64,000 nt of DNA from Neurospora crassa OR74A (lineage: Eukaryota; Ascomycota; Sordariomycetes; Sordariales; Sordariaceae). The DNA lies in NCBI RefSeq assembly GCF_000182925.2, contig NC_026501.1:8349917-8413916 (forward strand), given 5' to 3'. The translations under genes were made by a program, and so were the position numbers. Positions within the stretch are counted from its first letter, which is position 1, and each line of letters starts with the position of its first letter. The notes below the pieces were generated by a model that saw only the letters and a program-made list of their open reading frames with translations, was not told the origin of the DNA and searched no databases. Positions 23,901-36,970 of the stretch are shown here, piece after piece.

Positions 23901-26077
23901 CGCCGGTACAAACTGTCGAGAGGTGTTATGGCCCGCTACGATGTGACGGGAGCCGTTTCTCCTGACTTTGCAAAAAGCCCGACTTCGTATGTGACGTTGC
24001 TCGGACTAAATTTAGGCGGCTTTCGGATGTACCTACAGCTAAACTAAGTTCGCGCGACAGCATGTCTTGTTGTTAGTTCCCGAGGTTGTCCGTCTTACGG
24101 GTGGTGCATCAAGTTAAAGCTGATGGAGGCGTGTGCCGATCGAGAAGGCTACGTACTCAAGGCAAAAAAACAAAAAAACAAAAAAACTTAGTCTGTACGT
24201 TGGTGATTTCCACTGAATATTCAGTCGGCAGATTCTAAGATATGGTCCTATCAACACGATACCACATCCTATTGGCAGTGATGTTAAGGTCACCATGTAA
24301 TTACAAAACCTATAAGCCATTTGTGATCACCGGCGAGGCAGGCAAATAGTCAGATCGTTCCTGACCATGAAAACTCAAAATAAGAGAAGTTAGGGACGCG
24401 TTGAATGTTGGACGCGCTGTCATCCAACCATGTCCGCGGAGCATGTAGTCCAGGACCTGGCCATATGCACCTATCACTTTTTTTTTTTTTTCTCCTCACC
24501 GGGGAAGTTGGACCGTGTGAAGAAAAGTCACCACAGCCTGCTGTGTGCGGCTCTGCCTATCCGACCGATCGTGTCTCGCTAAAATCTCCAGCTCAAGGCA
24601 CCCAACCTCTCCTCCCACACTGCGTCACAATCCAGATATCAGACAGATACCAGTCGATAGTGAGAATAGGAAAAGGACAGATCCGGAGACAGGTGGATCA
24701 AATACCTACTCAGCGTTACATTGGTCACAATGATATTGGGTTCAGTATTTTGAGTGCGTATGGTTATGGTTGTTTTGGTCCGCGCGATCCCCATTCTCGT
24801 TTCTTTTCTTTCCTTCATTAGGTCTGCGATTCTGAGAGCCAGATTCCATCTCAATGCCGCATTGCTAGCGTCCACAATCTCGGTGCAGGGGACTGCACGC
24901 CCTAGCCCCGCGCCAAGCACCCAGAACCTGGTGAACACCAAATCGTGCAGCGACACCCCCCCGAGCTGGGCCCCTCACCCGTCGCCCACCGCCCGGCGCC
25001 AGCCACTTGTCTTTGGACTCGCCGCCGCCGGCGGGGCCCCACTCGCCAGCTGATTCATCCAACCAGATTACTAAGTTTAAGAAGTCCGGATGCGCCCTCA
25101 AATCATCGTTCGCATTTCCCCTCGTCTCTCCTCCTTCACCTCGCACAACCAATCAGCCCACCAATCATCCACTCCACTGCCCAAGGCTCTCTCGAGCAAG
25201 CAGAACAGGCCAAAAATTCTGTCAAATCAACGGCTGCGGCCATCGACTCCTGCGCAACCTTTGCAGTCCAATTGGGACTGTTTGAGCAACTCTATTTGAC
25301 GCGCATTTCGCATTTCCATCGCATCTCATTCGACAAGTTAGCGGTGCCTGCTTAGTCACTTGCTGTCAACCCGTCATTGCTGCCTCGCGTCGCGCAACCT
25401 TCGAGATTTCGATATCGCTATCGCTATCAGGCAAAAATTGACACAAGGTCAAGGAACCTACCCGGTTTTTTTTTTATATAGTTGGTTGGCTGTCAGTTGA
25501 GTCAGTCCCGCCGAATCAGTCTCAGTCGCAGCAAACCAGACATCGGACCCCAAATCCACCCGTTGAACCTGCCAAACGGACCGTCTGCAAATTGGAGACG
25601 GGAGCATCCGACCAACCACCAATTCAAGGAGACGTCGCTTTAAACTCAACCATTCAGCGACCACCTTCGCGCGCAAGAGCCACTCACTGCCAGGCTGCCT
25701 TATTAGCCTTGTACATGCTTAAAATCAAAGGTAAGCCCTGTCATTTCATTTCATTTTCAGTCATCTCCGCCCTTCATCAATCCATCAATCCATCCAACAT
25801 CCCAAGCTTCCCGCACATGTCGATGATGGTTCAACCCACGCCGGCGCTCAAGCTCGTCAAGATGCGGAGAAGTGGCGATAAGGGCATGGCCCGGCTCTAT
25901 GATGGTCGTGGCCGTTCGAGCAGAATGACATTCGGATGCTTCTGTTCGTTATCTTTCACCACCTAGCCTGGTGCCTGCCTGCAATCACCAGCTTGCATTT
26001 TGCATGTTTAAATACTTTTGAACGAGAGCTGCCACAATGGCGTCTTCTGTGCTCGATGCCGACCAGAGACGGGAGCT

Positions 26078-26094
26078 GGGGGGGGGGGGGGGGG
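26078..26094. repeat. Poly(G) run, 17 bases
   Basis: Uninterrupted G17 on the plus strand within the presumed upstream region of hap2. Confidence 0.85.
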
Positions 26095-28353
26095 CAATCC
26101 ATTCTTCTCATCTCCGAAAGGCAGAGCAGTTTGACACTCTCTCCTGATTAGGAGACGAGCAAGGCTTGCGCTATTGCCTTTTGGGACGCGAGTGTTGGAA
26201 AAGAGACTAGAGACCACTCTTGGGAAACAACTTATAGGCTGCGAATGCACACTGACGACGATTTGGGAACAAAGTAGAAACACCAATATCCACTTTGAGT
26301 TATCATACCCGCACTGCTTCAACCAGTCACAACCCGAGCGCAAAGCATCCCAAAGACCCTTCCCGACACAGCAAATCAATTCAGGGCGCAGCGACCCTGC
26401 GGATTAAGCACCGCGTCTGATTTCGAGACCTATCACCAACGCGAACCTCGACATTGGCCTCATCATTGGCCGTGACAAGGTCCCGTGATAACTTCCGCCT
26501 GCGGTCCTCAATTACTCGGCTGCTTCCTAGCGCTTTTGCAACGTTCCTGGCAACAGGCATTCATATTGTGCGTGAATCTCCAGTTCTCGGGGAATTTTTT
26601 TCCTATTGTATCCAGGACTGTGCAGACTTGGTGCGTCCACAGCCGTGCTTCTGAACAGCTTTGTGTAAGTCACAGAGAGACACCCCGTTCACCCATTCGC
26701 TTGCCTTCCACTTGGGATTCCTCATGCTTCTCCCAAGCGTCGTTACTCCCAAGCGTCACTTCCTTCCCCTCCCGCTTTTGCCGGCTGCACACCATCTTCA
26801 TCTGAAACGGGAAGCGGCACGTACCAGTACCCTTAACCCGTTATTCGTTAGGCCACCCCCATCTATTTTGATGGTTGGGATGTGCTGGCCTTGTTGCCCG
26901 TGAAAACCGGCAACTGTTGTTCTCAATCACCTCCATCAGCCACATACCTCATTTTGTCTCTGAAGTCTCCTGACAGTGTTGCTGACATTCTCCCAAGTAT
27001 TCTCTGTTTATCTGCCAAGGGCAACAGACAAGTGTCGCTTAACTCCAACGCCGTCAAACTTTCTTACGGTACGTTTGCATTCCTTTTCTCATTTCCTCGG
27101 TTTCTGTCATCGGGTCCCTCCAGCCCTGTTGAGCTTGCATTGATACACGACATACGGATCCTTCGGTTGCTGGGCCACACATCCACGTAATGGATGTAAT
27201 CCAGAGAGGCTATGAGGTCCAAGGTCGAATGCTTCTTTCCATGGTCCATTGAGACGCTGAGGATGTGTCTGCCTTCTTCACCTCGCGATTTTGCATACTT
27301 CGCTGTGTCGCGCTCGAAGCTACGCTAGTTTTCTTGAGGGAACAGGTGGACGAAGCCCACCAAATAGGTCCAATGACTTCATGGCAGCCTCAACTTTGCT
27401 CACTGGTTGAGACAATTCTCTGGATTTGGCACCTCTTCTCCTTTCCCCCACCCTGGGGTCTTACGGTTTCCTCTTTCGATGCTGCATTGCCAGGCCTAGA
27501 CGAGGGCGATGATTGTGTGTGCTGAGCTGGTCAACTAGGGTGGGCCTGGCTCGTGCATATTCCGTCATGCATGCCAGCGCATCAAACTGGCCGGCCCAAG
27601 GCGCCAAAAGAAACTTGCCCACCACTGACTCGGCCCAGTCACATCGTCATTGCCCGCTGTTCTCTGTTTTCTTTTTCCGTTTTGGGTTTGCCAATGGCTT
27701 TAACTGACACTCCCAGCCGGATAGGCCTCTAGAATTACTCGAGACTTTGGGGAGAGTTCCACGAAAGCTTGACGTTCCGCCCCCGCTCAACGCCAGTGTT
27801 CGCTATTCGCTTAGGCGTCATCCCAACTGCAGCGCTACCATCAGCTTTTATCGCCCAGCCCTCTAGGCGTTTTCCATCAGCACCCTGTCCTCACGTGGCC
27901 TTGCTCACTCAGGCCTCCTCGTCTCGTCTCAAACGGCCCAGGACCGAGCCACCCAGCATTTGCCCCGCGACATCAGCTTGCATATGCCGTGTGCGACCAA
28001 TAGCAAGCCTTGCCTTGACACTTAATCGACTGCCAACGCATCAACTCCAATAGATTGGGTGCACATCCAGCCCAATCCACAGGTACAAGGTTACTTCTCT
28101 TGTACTGCAAAGCATCGAGCCCAAAACAGAAGCTTGGTGTTTTTATCTGAGCTGCAGGCCATCCTGGATTTAGTCTGCCTGGTAGCACATCTTGTTACGA
28201 CCACAGACACAGCTTTCTTGTCAGCATTCCTCTACCCGAGCTCGGTAGCATAGCAGCACTACGCGAACATCACTTGGGTTCATCTCGTCAACAACATCAA
28301 TCTATCGCGCCTGCCGCCAATCATCACGGCTTCAAGTCGGACCCTAATTCAAT

Positions 28354-29298
28354 ATGATGGAATACGCCCAATACCAGCCGGCGCAAAACAGCCATTCTAA
28401 TCCACATATGCAAACGGCCTACTCCAGCTCAGCGGGTGGTAACAGCATCACATCCCCATCGAGCCAGCATCTACCGCAAACATCGCCAATTCTCCAGACC
28501 CAGCAGCATCAGCCTTCGCCAACCCAAGGTCACAGCATGTACCAAACCCAGTACGGCGTGCCTCAGCAGAACATGCACTATGGCATGCCCCTACAGGCTG
28601 CAGCTCTGGCTGCCACCGCGGCTGCGTCAGGAACCAACTACCCGAACCCATACATGGCAGCGGACCCGAACTTGCAGCAGTCGCCTAGAATGTCTGGTGT
28701 AAACTCTAAGAAGGACGTCAGAGCGGGACCTCGATCTCCGCCGCAAATGAACAGCATACCTCCAGGACAGCGCCGTCTCAGTCAGGTCGCCAGCCCCGGT
28801 GTGCCTAATGCGCAAGCGATGCTCAACCACGCCTCTAGGTCTGCCGTCCCGCCGCCGATGACGGCCGCACAGCAAATGCCCCCACCCCAGTCCCCAGAGA
28901 TGGCTTCCGGAGCCGTGGAAGAGTCACCTCTGTATGTCAACGCAAAGCAGTTCCACCGGATCTTGAAGCGCCGAGTCGCTAGACAAAAGCTGGAGGAACA
29001 ATTGCGGTTGACGAACAAGGGACGCAAGCCGTATCTCCATGAGTCGAGACACAACCATGCCATGCGACGCCCTCGTGGTCCTGGTGGCCGTTTCCTGACA
29101 GCAGACGAGGTTGCGCAGATGGAGCGGGACAAGGTCAACGGGGATGTAAAGCAAGATGGTTCGGAGCAGTCCTCGGTAACAGCAGGGTCGAAAACGACTG
29201 GAGGAACCAAGAGGAAAGCCGAAAGTACTTCGGGCGCCCCGAATAAGAAGGCGAAGGCCGCTCCCGAAAGCCCAGAGGACGATGACGCTTCGGACTAA
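28354..29298 (+). CDS. hap2: CCAAT-binding factor subunit HAP2 / HapB (NF-YA)
   Basis: Sequence-specific subunit of the heterotrimeric CCAAT-binding complex (HAP2/3/5; HapB/C/E in Aspergillus), a nuclear transcription factor. Intronless frame of 314 residues. The N-terminal half is Gln/Pro/Ser-rich, like the activation regions of NF-YA proteins. The conserved core begins with [20 protein letters not shown] (about 190-210), the A1 helix that binds the histone-fold subunits, followed by the A2 DNA-binding part [20 protein letters not shown] and GGRFL (about 223-247). The C-terminus is Lys-rich ([15 protein letters not shown]) and ends acidic, DDDASD. The start is MMEYAQYQ; the second Met could equally be used. 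The gene sits at the edge of a long gene-poor upstream block, so a long leader is likely. Confidence 0.96.
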   Translation: MMEYAQYQPAQNSHSNPHMQTAYSSSAGGNSITSPSSQHLPQTSPILQTQQHQPSPTQGHSMYQTQYGVPQQNMHYGMPLQAAALAATAAASGTNYPNPYMAADPNLQQSPRMSGVNSKKDVRAGPRSPPQMNSIPPGQRRLSQVASPGVPNAQAMLNHASRSAVPPPMTAAQQMPPPQSPEMASGAVEESPLYVNAKQFHRILKRRVARQKLEEQLRLTNKGRKPYLHESRHNHAMRRPRGPGGRFLTADEVAQMERDKVNGDVKQDGSEQSSVTAGSKTTGGTKRKAESTSGAPNKKAKAAPESPEDDDASD

Positions 29299-31696
29299 TG
29301 CGGTAGCGTGTACTTGGAAAAAGGAGGAACAATTTATCGAATTCTATACCCAAGTCCAGCTCTGAGTTGAGGGTCGGATCTCATGACGTAATGACACACG
29401 GCCATGCTATTATTATCGTCCATACTCTTATGTTTTCGTCGCCTGGGCGCATGAGCAGCATCGAACAAACGGTTGGCGAGGAGTTCGGGGTGGGCGATAC
29501 GTATGCGCTCGTGCTTGTTCAACTTCACAAACTGGGTCGAAACCTTTTTTTTATTTTATTTGCTTACTGCTTCGTAGTGGGTGATGGTGATGGTGGTGGT
29601 GTGTGGCTACGAAGGGCAGTTACATCGTCTACAAGGCTACACATCCTGCATCAAACTCACACTACAGGCTCTTTTAGGGAAGGATAACGTTCATTTTTCT
29701 TTCTTCAACACTGTCATAGCGCGGAGCCTCTTCTATCGGATTTTTTCCTTTCATCCTTGTCCATATTTCCTCTTAACCGGTACTACTACAACTCGCCTCA
29801 CAGCACTTGCACTAAAAAGCGTATATTTCATATGTAGCAGGGGGAAGGATTTTAGGTTGACGAAACGGAAATGTTGCGCGGATGGGTGAACGGAACTGGA
29901 TTTGGACTTGGACTGCACGCACGCACGCACGCACGCACGCACGGACGGATGGACGAACGGATGAATGGACTTTGGCGGGCGGCTTAGTCGTGTTTTTTTT
30001 TGCAAATTTTATCAGGTTGGGAATAGGACGAATGTGGAACAGGACAGGACAGAAGGACAAGACTGCATGAACTGCTTATGATTTTTGTTTTATTCTTGTA
30101 CTTTGTGGTTTTGCCATCGAAATTCTCTATACTGGCATTGCGAGAGACATCAAATTTGTATGTTGTTTGCATGAACTCGCGCAGCCTGCTTAAGAGTCTC
30201 TTGGCTTCGTGCCCTTCTCCACTCGTCTGATTTGGCATTGGTATATCTCCTCTCTTTGGACGAACATAAAAGTCTCGATGTCTGTCTTGTGTGACTGAGG
30301 CACGGGTGTTTCAAATGATCAGTCGACTCGGTAGTTAGAATAGATCGAGGGAAAAAAATTCTGCATTCGAAATATTGGTCGTGACCATGAAGCCATTCGG
30401 ACGTTAGATGTTGTTTGCATGTCGCCCATGTAGCGCAAGCAAATGATAGCTGCAACGACTAAACGTTCCGGCGAACTCGCATGCATGCCTATGCTTTTAC
30501 CGACATACCTCTACCTATGCAGTTGTACACGCGCTGCTTGATACCCAGGTAAAGTAAATTCTGTGCGCGTGTTTTGACGTGCAGCGCTTACATATTCAGA
30601 CGATGATGTCGGGTGTAATGTCTGTTCATGATACGTCATGCGTCCTATGTACGATCCCACCCTGAAGCATCTTGTTTTCGATCCAGTCATCACAACTACC
30701 AGGGGAAAGATAATGTACAAAACTTCTCTGACGGCAAAAACCACAATACAAGAAGTTAAGGAATCCTACTCGCTTGTCTTTTTAACCCGATCGAGACCCC
30801 GACCGCAAAAATGAGACGTCCATCCAATCGTATGTATTCCTACCCGTGTGCATCTAGCAACCTTCCCGATTGGTTTCCAATAGGGACTGAACCCCTACCT
30901 CTCCCCAGCCCATGTGAAAGACCCCTCATTACCTATCCCATGCAGCCGGGGAGCCAGGTAAGGGATTGAAGGGGAGGAAGCCGAACAGTGGTCGACGAAT
31001 GCTTGCCAAACAAGCACGAACAGGACAAGGGATTGCGAGAGGCCTAAGACTTTGGCAAAACCGTAAAGTAGTTAAGCCAGAGGAAACGGTTCGGGCAAGC
31101 TTGCGAATTTAGATGGCGCTTGTACTTGGGAACAGCCCCCCAGGATCTAAAGTTTAACACTCGAAAGTCTATCCAAACTGGCGATGATGCCCCCAAGATA
31201 ATCAGCGATCGACCATGGGCCATGTGGGCGGTTGATTGGCGATTACAGAACCACCTTACCCCATGGTTTCAATCCCCTCTTTTACGCTCGCAAGATATTC
31301 CGTTCGTTTCTTTTTCGAAATCGCCAGGTCAAAATCGCCAATCTCCAACCGACCATGGGCGTGCCTGAATCTGAGGACCACGACGCAGAATGACGAACAG
31401 AGAACCAGACATGTGGATCACAGAACCCTGTCTCCCTATGTTACTGGGGGCCGAGCGCTGGCCACCCATTCCGTTCGGATCTCACGCAAAAGCGGAGTGT
31501 GGAGGTGGGGAACTTCTTTTACAACGCTCGCTATTGAAGCTTCTGAAGATGTACATACGGGTTTATATGAGAGAGAAAAGATATAACTATCGGTCTTAAA
31601 GGCTAACCTCAATCCAACTTCTTTCTCTCTTCCTTCGGTTCTTGAACAGACCGTCGGATCCTCTCTTCTCTTACTTGACACCAACACCTTATAGCA
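29299..31696. other. Intergenic region, hap2 3' side and bta1 promoter
   Basis: 2.4 kb with no recognised gene. Contains the (CGCA)n tract listed separately and, about 300-480 bp before bta1, two copies of a GACCATGGGC word (near 31210 and 31350). I looked for the CACGTG box bound by the phosphate regulator NUC-1 and did not see one. Confidence 0.5.
29915..29943. repeat. (GCAC)n microsatellite
   Basis: About seven tandem 4-bp units followed by degenerate GGAC-type units, in the 3' region of hap2. Confidence 0.88.
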
Positions 31697-34554
31697 ATGG
31701 GAGACAACAGTGCCATGGCTTCTCATGGTGGTCACATGGGTAACATTTCGCTACCATCACTTTCAGTAACCCGAACACTAGCAGACCTCAACTTCAACAC
31801 CACCACTACCAAATCCATCTTCTTCACCGGTGTGGCCGTCTTGGTATTTCTCGTCACCACCAGCAACTATTCGCGGAAGACAACCAAAAACGAGGACGAC
31901 AATGAGGATGAAGGCAACCCAAGCTCCCTCAAATCCCTCCTCCTCTTCTGCTACTCCTGCTTCATCAAACCTCACGCCACCGCCGGCACCACAGGAACAC
32001 AGCAAGATGCCCTGGAGTCGTTTTACCGAAGTCAGGCAGACATTTATGATGCGACAAGGGGTACGCTACTGAAGGGGAGGGAGGATATGTTGGCTCTTGC
32101 AGCTTCGCAGTTGAGGTACAAGGTTGAGGCTGGACTTGGCGGACTTGGAGGAGCTGGAGATGGGCTTGAAAAAAGACAAAGGAATGGGAAGACATGTGTA
32201 ACCGTGGCCGGGACAGGGACCGGGACAAGGAGGAAACCGATATGGGTAGATGTACGCCTCCTCATCAGAACCCTTGCCAATGTTGAAATCCCACACACGG
32301 CTGACCATCGCTACAAAACAGGTCGGTGGGGGCACAGGCTGGAATATCGAAGCCATGGCCAAGTTTGTCAACGTCTCTGAATTCTTCAAGACTGTTTACC
32401 TAGTGGACTTTTCGCCGTCACTTTGTGAAGTGGCTAGGAAGCGGTTTGCCAGGCTGGGGTGGGAGAATGTGAGAGTTATCTGCACGGATGCTCGCAAGTT
32501 TAGGCTTGAGGATTATGAGGATGTTGACGAAGGAGAGTCTGGCTCTGGAGATTCTTCGCCTTCTTTGTCGGGTTGGTGGGGGGAGACGAAGCCGGGACGA
32601 CATGCGGGAGCTGAGTTGATCACCATGTCTTATAGCCTTTCGATGATGGTATGTTTCTTGATTAAGGACGTCTTGGGGTGGTGTGTGCTGACATATCATG
32701 ACGATGTAGCCGGATTATTTCTCGATTATCGATTCGCTCGAGTCTCTGTTAGCACCTCACGGCTTGATTGCCGTCGTGGACTTTTACGCCCAGTCGAAAG
32801 TCGACTTCACATTCCGCAACTACACGGGTGGTCTTATGAACCGACACGTTGGCTATTTCGCGCGGAACTTCTGGCGCTCGTGGTTCGATGCTGACAGGGT
32901 GTCTCTTGAGCCAGCTCGTCGAGATTATCTCGAGTACAGGTTCGGGACTGTCCTGACCGTCAACGCCCGCAACAACACTTTGGGAGCAATTCCTTACTAC
33001 ATCTGGTTGGGATGCCTCAAGAAGCCCTTTTCTACGTCGAGTCTACCACACGAAATTGTGGAACACATCGATGCTATTGCGACAGAGTCCCCAAGATCAT
33101 CACCCCGTCTAGTGGGCAAACATTCTTCCTCAGCAACAAATGCGCTAGCCTTTGCAGTCGGCCGCACAGCGCCGGAGATGCGCTCAAAGGCCTTCAATAC
33201 GGCCATCGAGAACATCTCGGCCAACCTACCTCTCCCGTCCTTCTTCTACCAAAATCACCACTGGAGGATCTACTACGACGATCAACTCCCGAAGCACACC
33301 CAGTTCAATGACGAGTACATCTACGCCTTTACCTGGGAAGACTCGCGCGTCGACAGAGAACTCCTTAACCTCGGGCCCGACGACGTCGTCCTAGCCATCA
33401 CCAGCGCCGGCGACAACATTCTTTCCTACCTGATGCAGAGTCCCGCTCGCGTGCACGCCATCGACCTAAACCCAGCCCAAAACCACCTGCTTGAACTCAA
33501 AGTCGCCTCTTTTACGACTCTGGATTACCCCGACGTCTGGAAGATCTTCGGTGAGGGCAAACACCCCGACTTTCGCTCACTGCTCATCTCCAAACTCTCC
33601 CCTCACCTCTCCGGCCGCGCGTTTCAATACTGGCTATCCAATGCGCACATATTTACCGACCCTGCGGGGCGCGGTCTCTATGATACCGGCGGCTCCCGAT
33701 ACGCTATCCGTTTCTTCCGCTGGATTTCCACACTCTTCTTCTGCCGCTCCGCGGTCCGTCGACTTCTCTCTACTCCCACCCTCGAAGGGCAACGTTCCAT
33801 CTACCACACCAAGATTCGTCCCTGTCTGCTCAACCGCTTCGTCAACGGCCTGGTCCTCAGCTCCGACGCCTTCCTCTGGTCGGCTTTGGGCGTGCCCAAG
33901 AATCAAGTGGCTATGATCGAAGCCGACTACCACCGCCGTTCTATCTCCTCCTCCACCACCCCCAGCAGCAAAGAAAAACCAAGCCGCGCCGAAGCAATCC
34001 TCCACTACACAACCTCCACCCTTGATCCCGTTCTCTCCACCTCCCACCTTGCCTCGGACAACCCTTACTACCTCGTCTGTGTCCTGGGACAATACACACG
34101 CCAGTGCCATCCCGATTACCTTTCCCCTGCCGCCCACTCTATACTCAGCGCTCCTGGAGCCTTTGACGGCTTACGCATCCACACGGATGAAATACAGGAG
34201 GTGTTGGCTAGGTTTCAGCCGGGTACTTTGACAGTAGCGGTGGTGATGGATAGTATGGATTGGTTCGATCCGCCTTCGCCTGAGGAGGAAAAGGAAGGAA
34301 GGGGCAAGGCGAGGGAGCAAGTGAGGAGGTTGAATCGGGCGTTGAAGGTGGGTGGAAAGGTGTTGTTGAGGAGCGCGGGAGTGGAGCCGTGGTATGTGAG
34401 GGTTTTTGTGGAGGAAGGGTTTGGAGCAAGGAGGGTGGGTTGTCGTGAATCCGGAAGGGGGGACCAGGAGTGTATTGACAGGGTGAATATGTATGCTAGT
34501 TGTTGGATCTTGGAAAAGATGGAGGATCTTGAGGAGTTGGTTGACTCAGCTTAA
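31697..34554 (+). CDS. bta1: Betaine lipid (DGTS) synthase BTA1
   Basis: Makes the phosphorus-free membrane lipid diacylglyceryl-trimethylhomoserine from diacylglycerol and S-adenosylmethionine; in Neurospora it replaces phosphatidylcholine under phosphate starvation (established for the family). Exons 31697-32251, 32322-32648 and 32710-34554 give 908 residues. Order: one predicted membrane segment (SIFFTGVAVLVFLVTTS, about 40-57), then a BtaB-like N-methyltransferase with a SAM-binding loop WVDVGGGTGWNIE (183-195) completed exactly by the first splice, then from about residue 465 a BtaA-like aminocarboxypropyl transferase with a second SAM-type motif (VVLAITSAGDN) and HAIDLNPAQNHLLELK. Eukaryotic BTA1 proteins carry the two activities in this order as one chain, whereas bacteria have separate btaA and btaB. 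Both halves look complete. Confidence 0.93.
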
Positions 34555-36236
34555 GTAGATATTTTGGTCCTAGGTGATAAGTTGGATAACCCTATTTAGC
34601 GCAAGACTACCTCTACTGGCCAGAACACGGCATCTGATATTCTTTATCTGCCACTCAACCATTCAGCCGGCTTTTTGATTCAAGCATGGTAAAACGAGGA
34701 CCGTGGGAGAAATCGCAACCTCTTTACTGGCCTGACATGACAAGGCGGGTCAGATAAGTATTTGTTATAAGAGCTTCCACAGCAAAAAGATGTCCCGACG
34801 AGATACACGGTCTCCCAGAGCACTGTAAAGAGAGAAAGCAGGCCGACGCATCGCAATGTTTTGGTCGCACAATTGGTAGGCGTCAACTGGGGAGTCGAGC
34901 AAATCTCATGCTGGTTTCTCCGATACTTATTACGCGCCATGGCCATTGCTGGGTTTCGAAACTCAGGTGATGTAGTTCGGGTGCTTCTGGCCGCATGGAA
35001 GATTGGGTTGAACGGTTCGCGCCAGTTTCGCAAAGGGTTGCACAGGCCATTCAAAACCTGGTTGGAATGTCTTTTGCAGCTGGTTTGATCACTAGGAATG
35101 AGTGGCTAGGAGCATATCGGCGCTTATGTGAGCTCAGTAATCAGTGTTGGTGAGCAGACGACCAATTACTATGCTTCAAGGGACCGGATCCCTTGCCGTC
35201 AAGTGAGGTTGAACTCGAATGACCGAGTTGGATGCCTGAAAAAAATATGCTTTTGCAGTCAAGCATAGCTGTGAGAAGGCTATATTGTATGCTGGGGCTG
35301 GATTGTCTTCGAAGTGCCCCACGTTGTGTGCTAGTTAGGGTGAAGCTGAAATGAAAGTGAAGAGATGAGGGAATAGGAAACTCCAGTCGGCCAGAAGAAC
35401 AACTCTCAGAAAAAGAAAGTTTCCATAAGGCCAGGCAGGCAAATGCCGAGGACGCACGAGCAAGGCCATAGCAGTCCACTCGCCATTTTCCTTTATTAGT
35501 CAAACATTCCCATCGTCATTGTTAGGTATCTAGGTAGCTGAGAAGGGTCAGATGAGATACTGTACCTTACTCGACCAGCATCACCCTGAGATAGCTTTAG
35601 TTCCATAATCAGGAAAAGCGAGTGATATAACTTGATCAACCGCCAGTGCCTCTTCATCTGTTTTCGATATGTTGTAAGAACACTACAACGACCGGGGCTG
35701 AAACCAACTTGTCAGTGTTCGCTTTCCGCCAGCCCCAGACCATGATCATCCACTTGAAAGGCACAACTCCATTCAGGGGCAATCCACCGACTTCAATGCG
35801 ATCTTGAAGCCACCAAGGAAAACAGCACTTGCGCGTTTAGATTGCTCCTGTACCAGCAGCCCCTCTTCGTGCCCTCATAACCAACCTCTTCCCGGTGTCA
35901 CATCTGACGAGCAATCCAAACTCGAGAACTGAATCCAATCTAGACCGTCTGCGCGCCATGAGCCCCTGAACAGCGCAGAAAAAAAAGAAGGCCGCATGGA
36001 GACAAAAGAGAAAGGTATATTCTTTTTACGCCGTGAGGTATGACAAAACAGAACTTCTTCCACCCCTTTCTGTTCCTCTTGAAGGTGCCCTCCCTCACCT
36101 ATTCCCGTCATTCCGGCCTTTGCTCCATCCAAAAAAAAGTAGGAGGCCTTAGGAGTTTCGGTAGTTCCCAATGCATATCAAACAGCCCTCATCTTTCCAA
36201 CCGGTCCTCGCAACGATAACTGTCGCAAAGAGTCGC
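34555..36236. other. Intergenic region between convergent bta1 and sdh4
   Basis: 1.7 kb with 3' ends of both genes. Short open frames only; no RNA gene, repeat or element recognised. Confidence 0.5.
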
Positions 36237-36970
36237 TCAAGCCTTCCAGACGCGCTTGATGGTCTCAGTAAGACCGACATCGGTGGTCTCGAACTCGTAA
36301 AGGGCAAGGCCAACGAGGACGGTGGCGGCGTTAAGGCCCCAGGTAAAGACCTTGCGGGCCTTGGGGACGCGCTTCGAGGGAACGTAGTCGACAATGATGT
36401 TGCCGAAGCCAGTGTGGGAGTGGATAAGGATGGTGGCGGCGAGGACGGCGTCCATGGTGGGGTTGAGAGAGCCGGCGGCGAAGGGAGCGACGGTCAAGGG
36501 AATGAGACCGGCGGCGACAACACGGTCGAAAGTCCAGTGGTAGGAGCCATGAGAAGGAGAGGGAGGGGGGACCTCGACGGGGTCGTTCACTAAAGGTAGG
36601 TGTTAGGCTATTGTTTGCATGCATGTGATGTCGAGGTGTCGTGGTGGATGCGCTTTTCGCAACCCGGCATGGGGGTTGTTTGGTTCATGACGGGCAAGGA
36701 AGCATAGCTGTTGGGTTGTTGTTCGTACCTGTACCCTCAATGCGCTCTGTCCCCCTCATAGTGTTAGCACAAATACCGATCCATGCAACATACGTTGAAC
36801 CTGTATTAAGGTCCGAGTGTGCGTGTATGCGATTACGTACGAGGAGGAGGGGGGAGCAAGCTCTTGCGGGAGGTGGTGTGGAAGGCGGCAACACGGAGAC
36901 CGTTGGCAGCAACGGACTGCTGGGCCGCAACCTGCTTGAGGAGGGCAGAGGAACGGGCGACGGAAGCCAT
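36237..36970 (-). CDS. sdh4: Succinate dehydrogenase membrane anchor, cytochrome b small subunit (SdhD/Sdh4)
   Basis: Inner-membrane anchor of respiratory complex II that helps bind ubiquinone and heme b. Exons 36841-36970, an 18-nt microexon at 36729-36746, and 36237-36589 give 166 residues. The first exon is a typical mitochondrial presequence (MASVARSSALLKQVAAQQSV ... FHTTSRKSLLPPPP). The microexon encodes QRIEGT in phase with both neighbours, so the junction reads PPPPQRIEGTVNDPVEVPPP, as in fungal SdhD. The mature part has SYHWTFDR, three hydrophobic helices, the HSHTGFG segment with the presumed heme-ligand histidine (106/108), and IVDYVP with the quinone-site Asp-Tyr (117-118). Divergent from cyt-18, so two nuclear genes for mitochondrial proteins share one promoter region. 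Confidence 0.92.

Larger units (their letters stand above)
14157..28353. other. Gene-poor 14-kb block
   Basis: No convincing protein gene across about 14.2 kb, far more than elsewhere in the window. The left end must hold the 5' region of the 13113-14156 gene and the right end the hap2 promoter and leader, where GTAAGC (25731) and GTACGT (27067) donor-like words suggest leader introns. Contents listed separately: 49-A run, Tc1/mariner relic, weak small ORF, 17-G run. Around 24164-24187 there is a (CAAAAAAA)3 tract. Open frames of 120-270 codons (for example 14799-15623 minus, 17291-17842 plus) look random. Confidence 0.55.

Noticed and set aside
22035-23965. Overlapping frames of 100-160 codons on both strands
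   Set aside because: Several frames of similar length overlap in opposite directions with no motif; the region is GC-rich, which lowers stop frequency.
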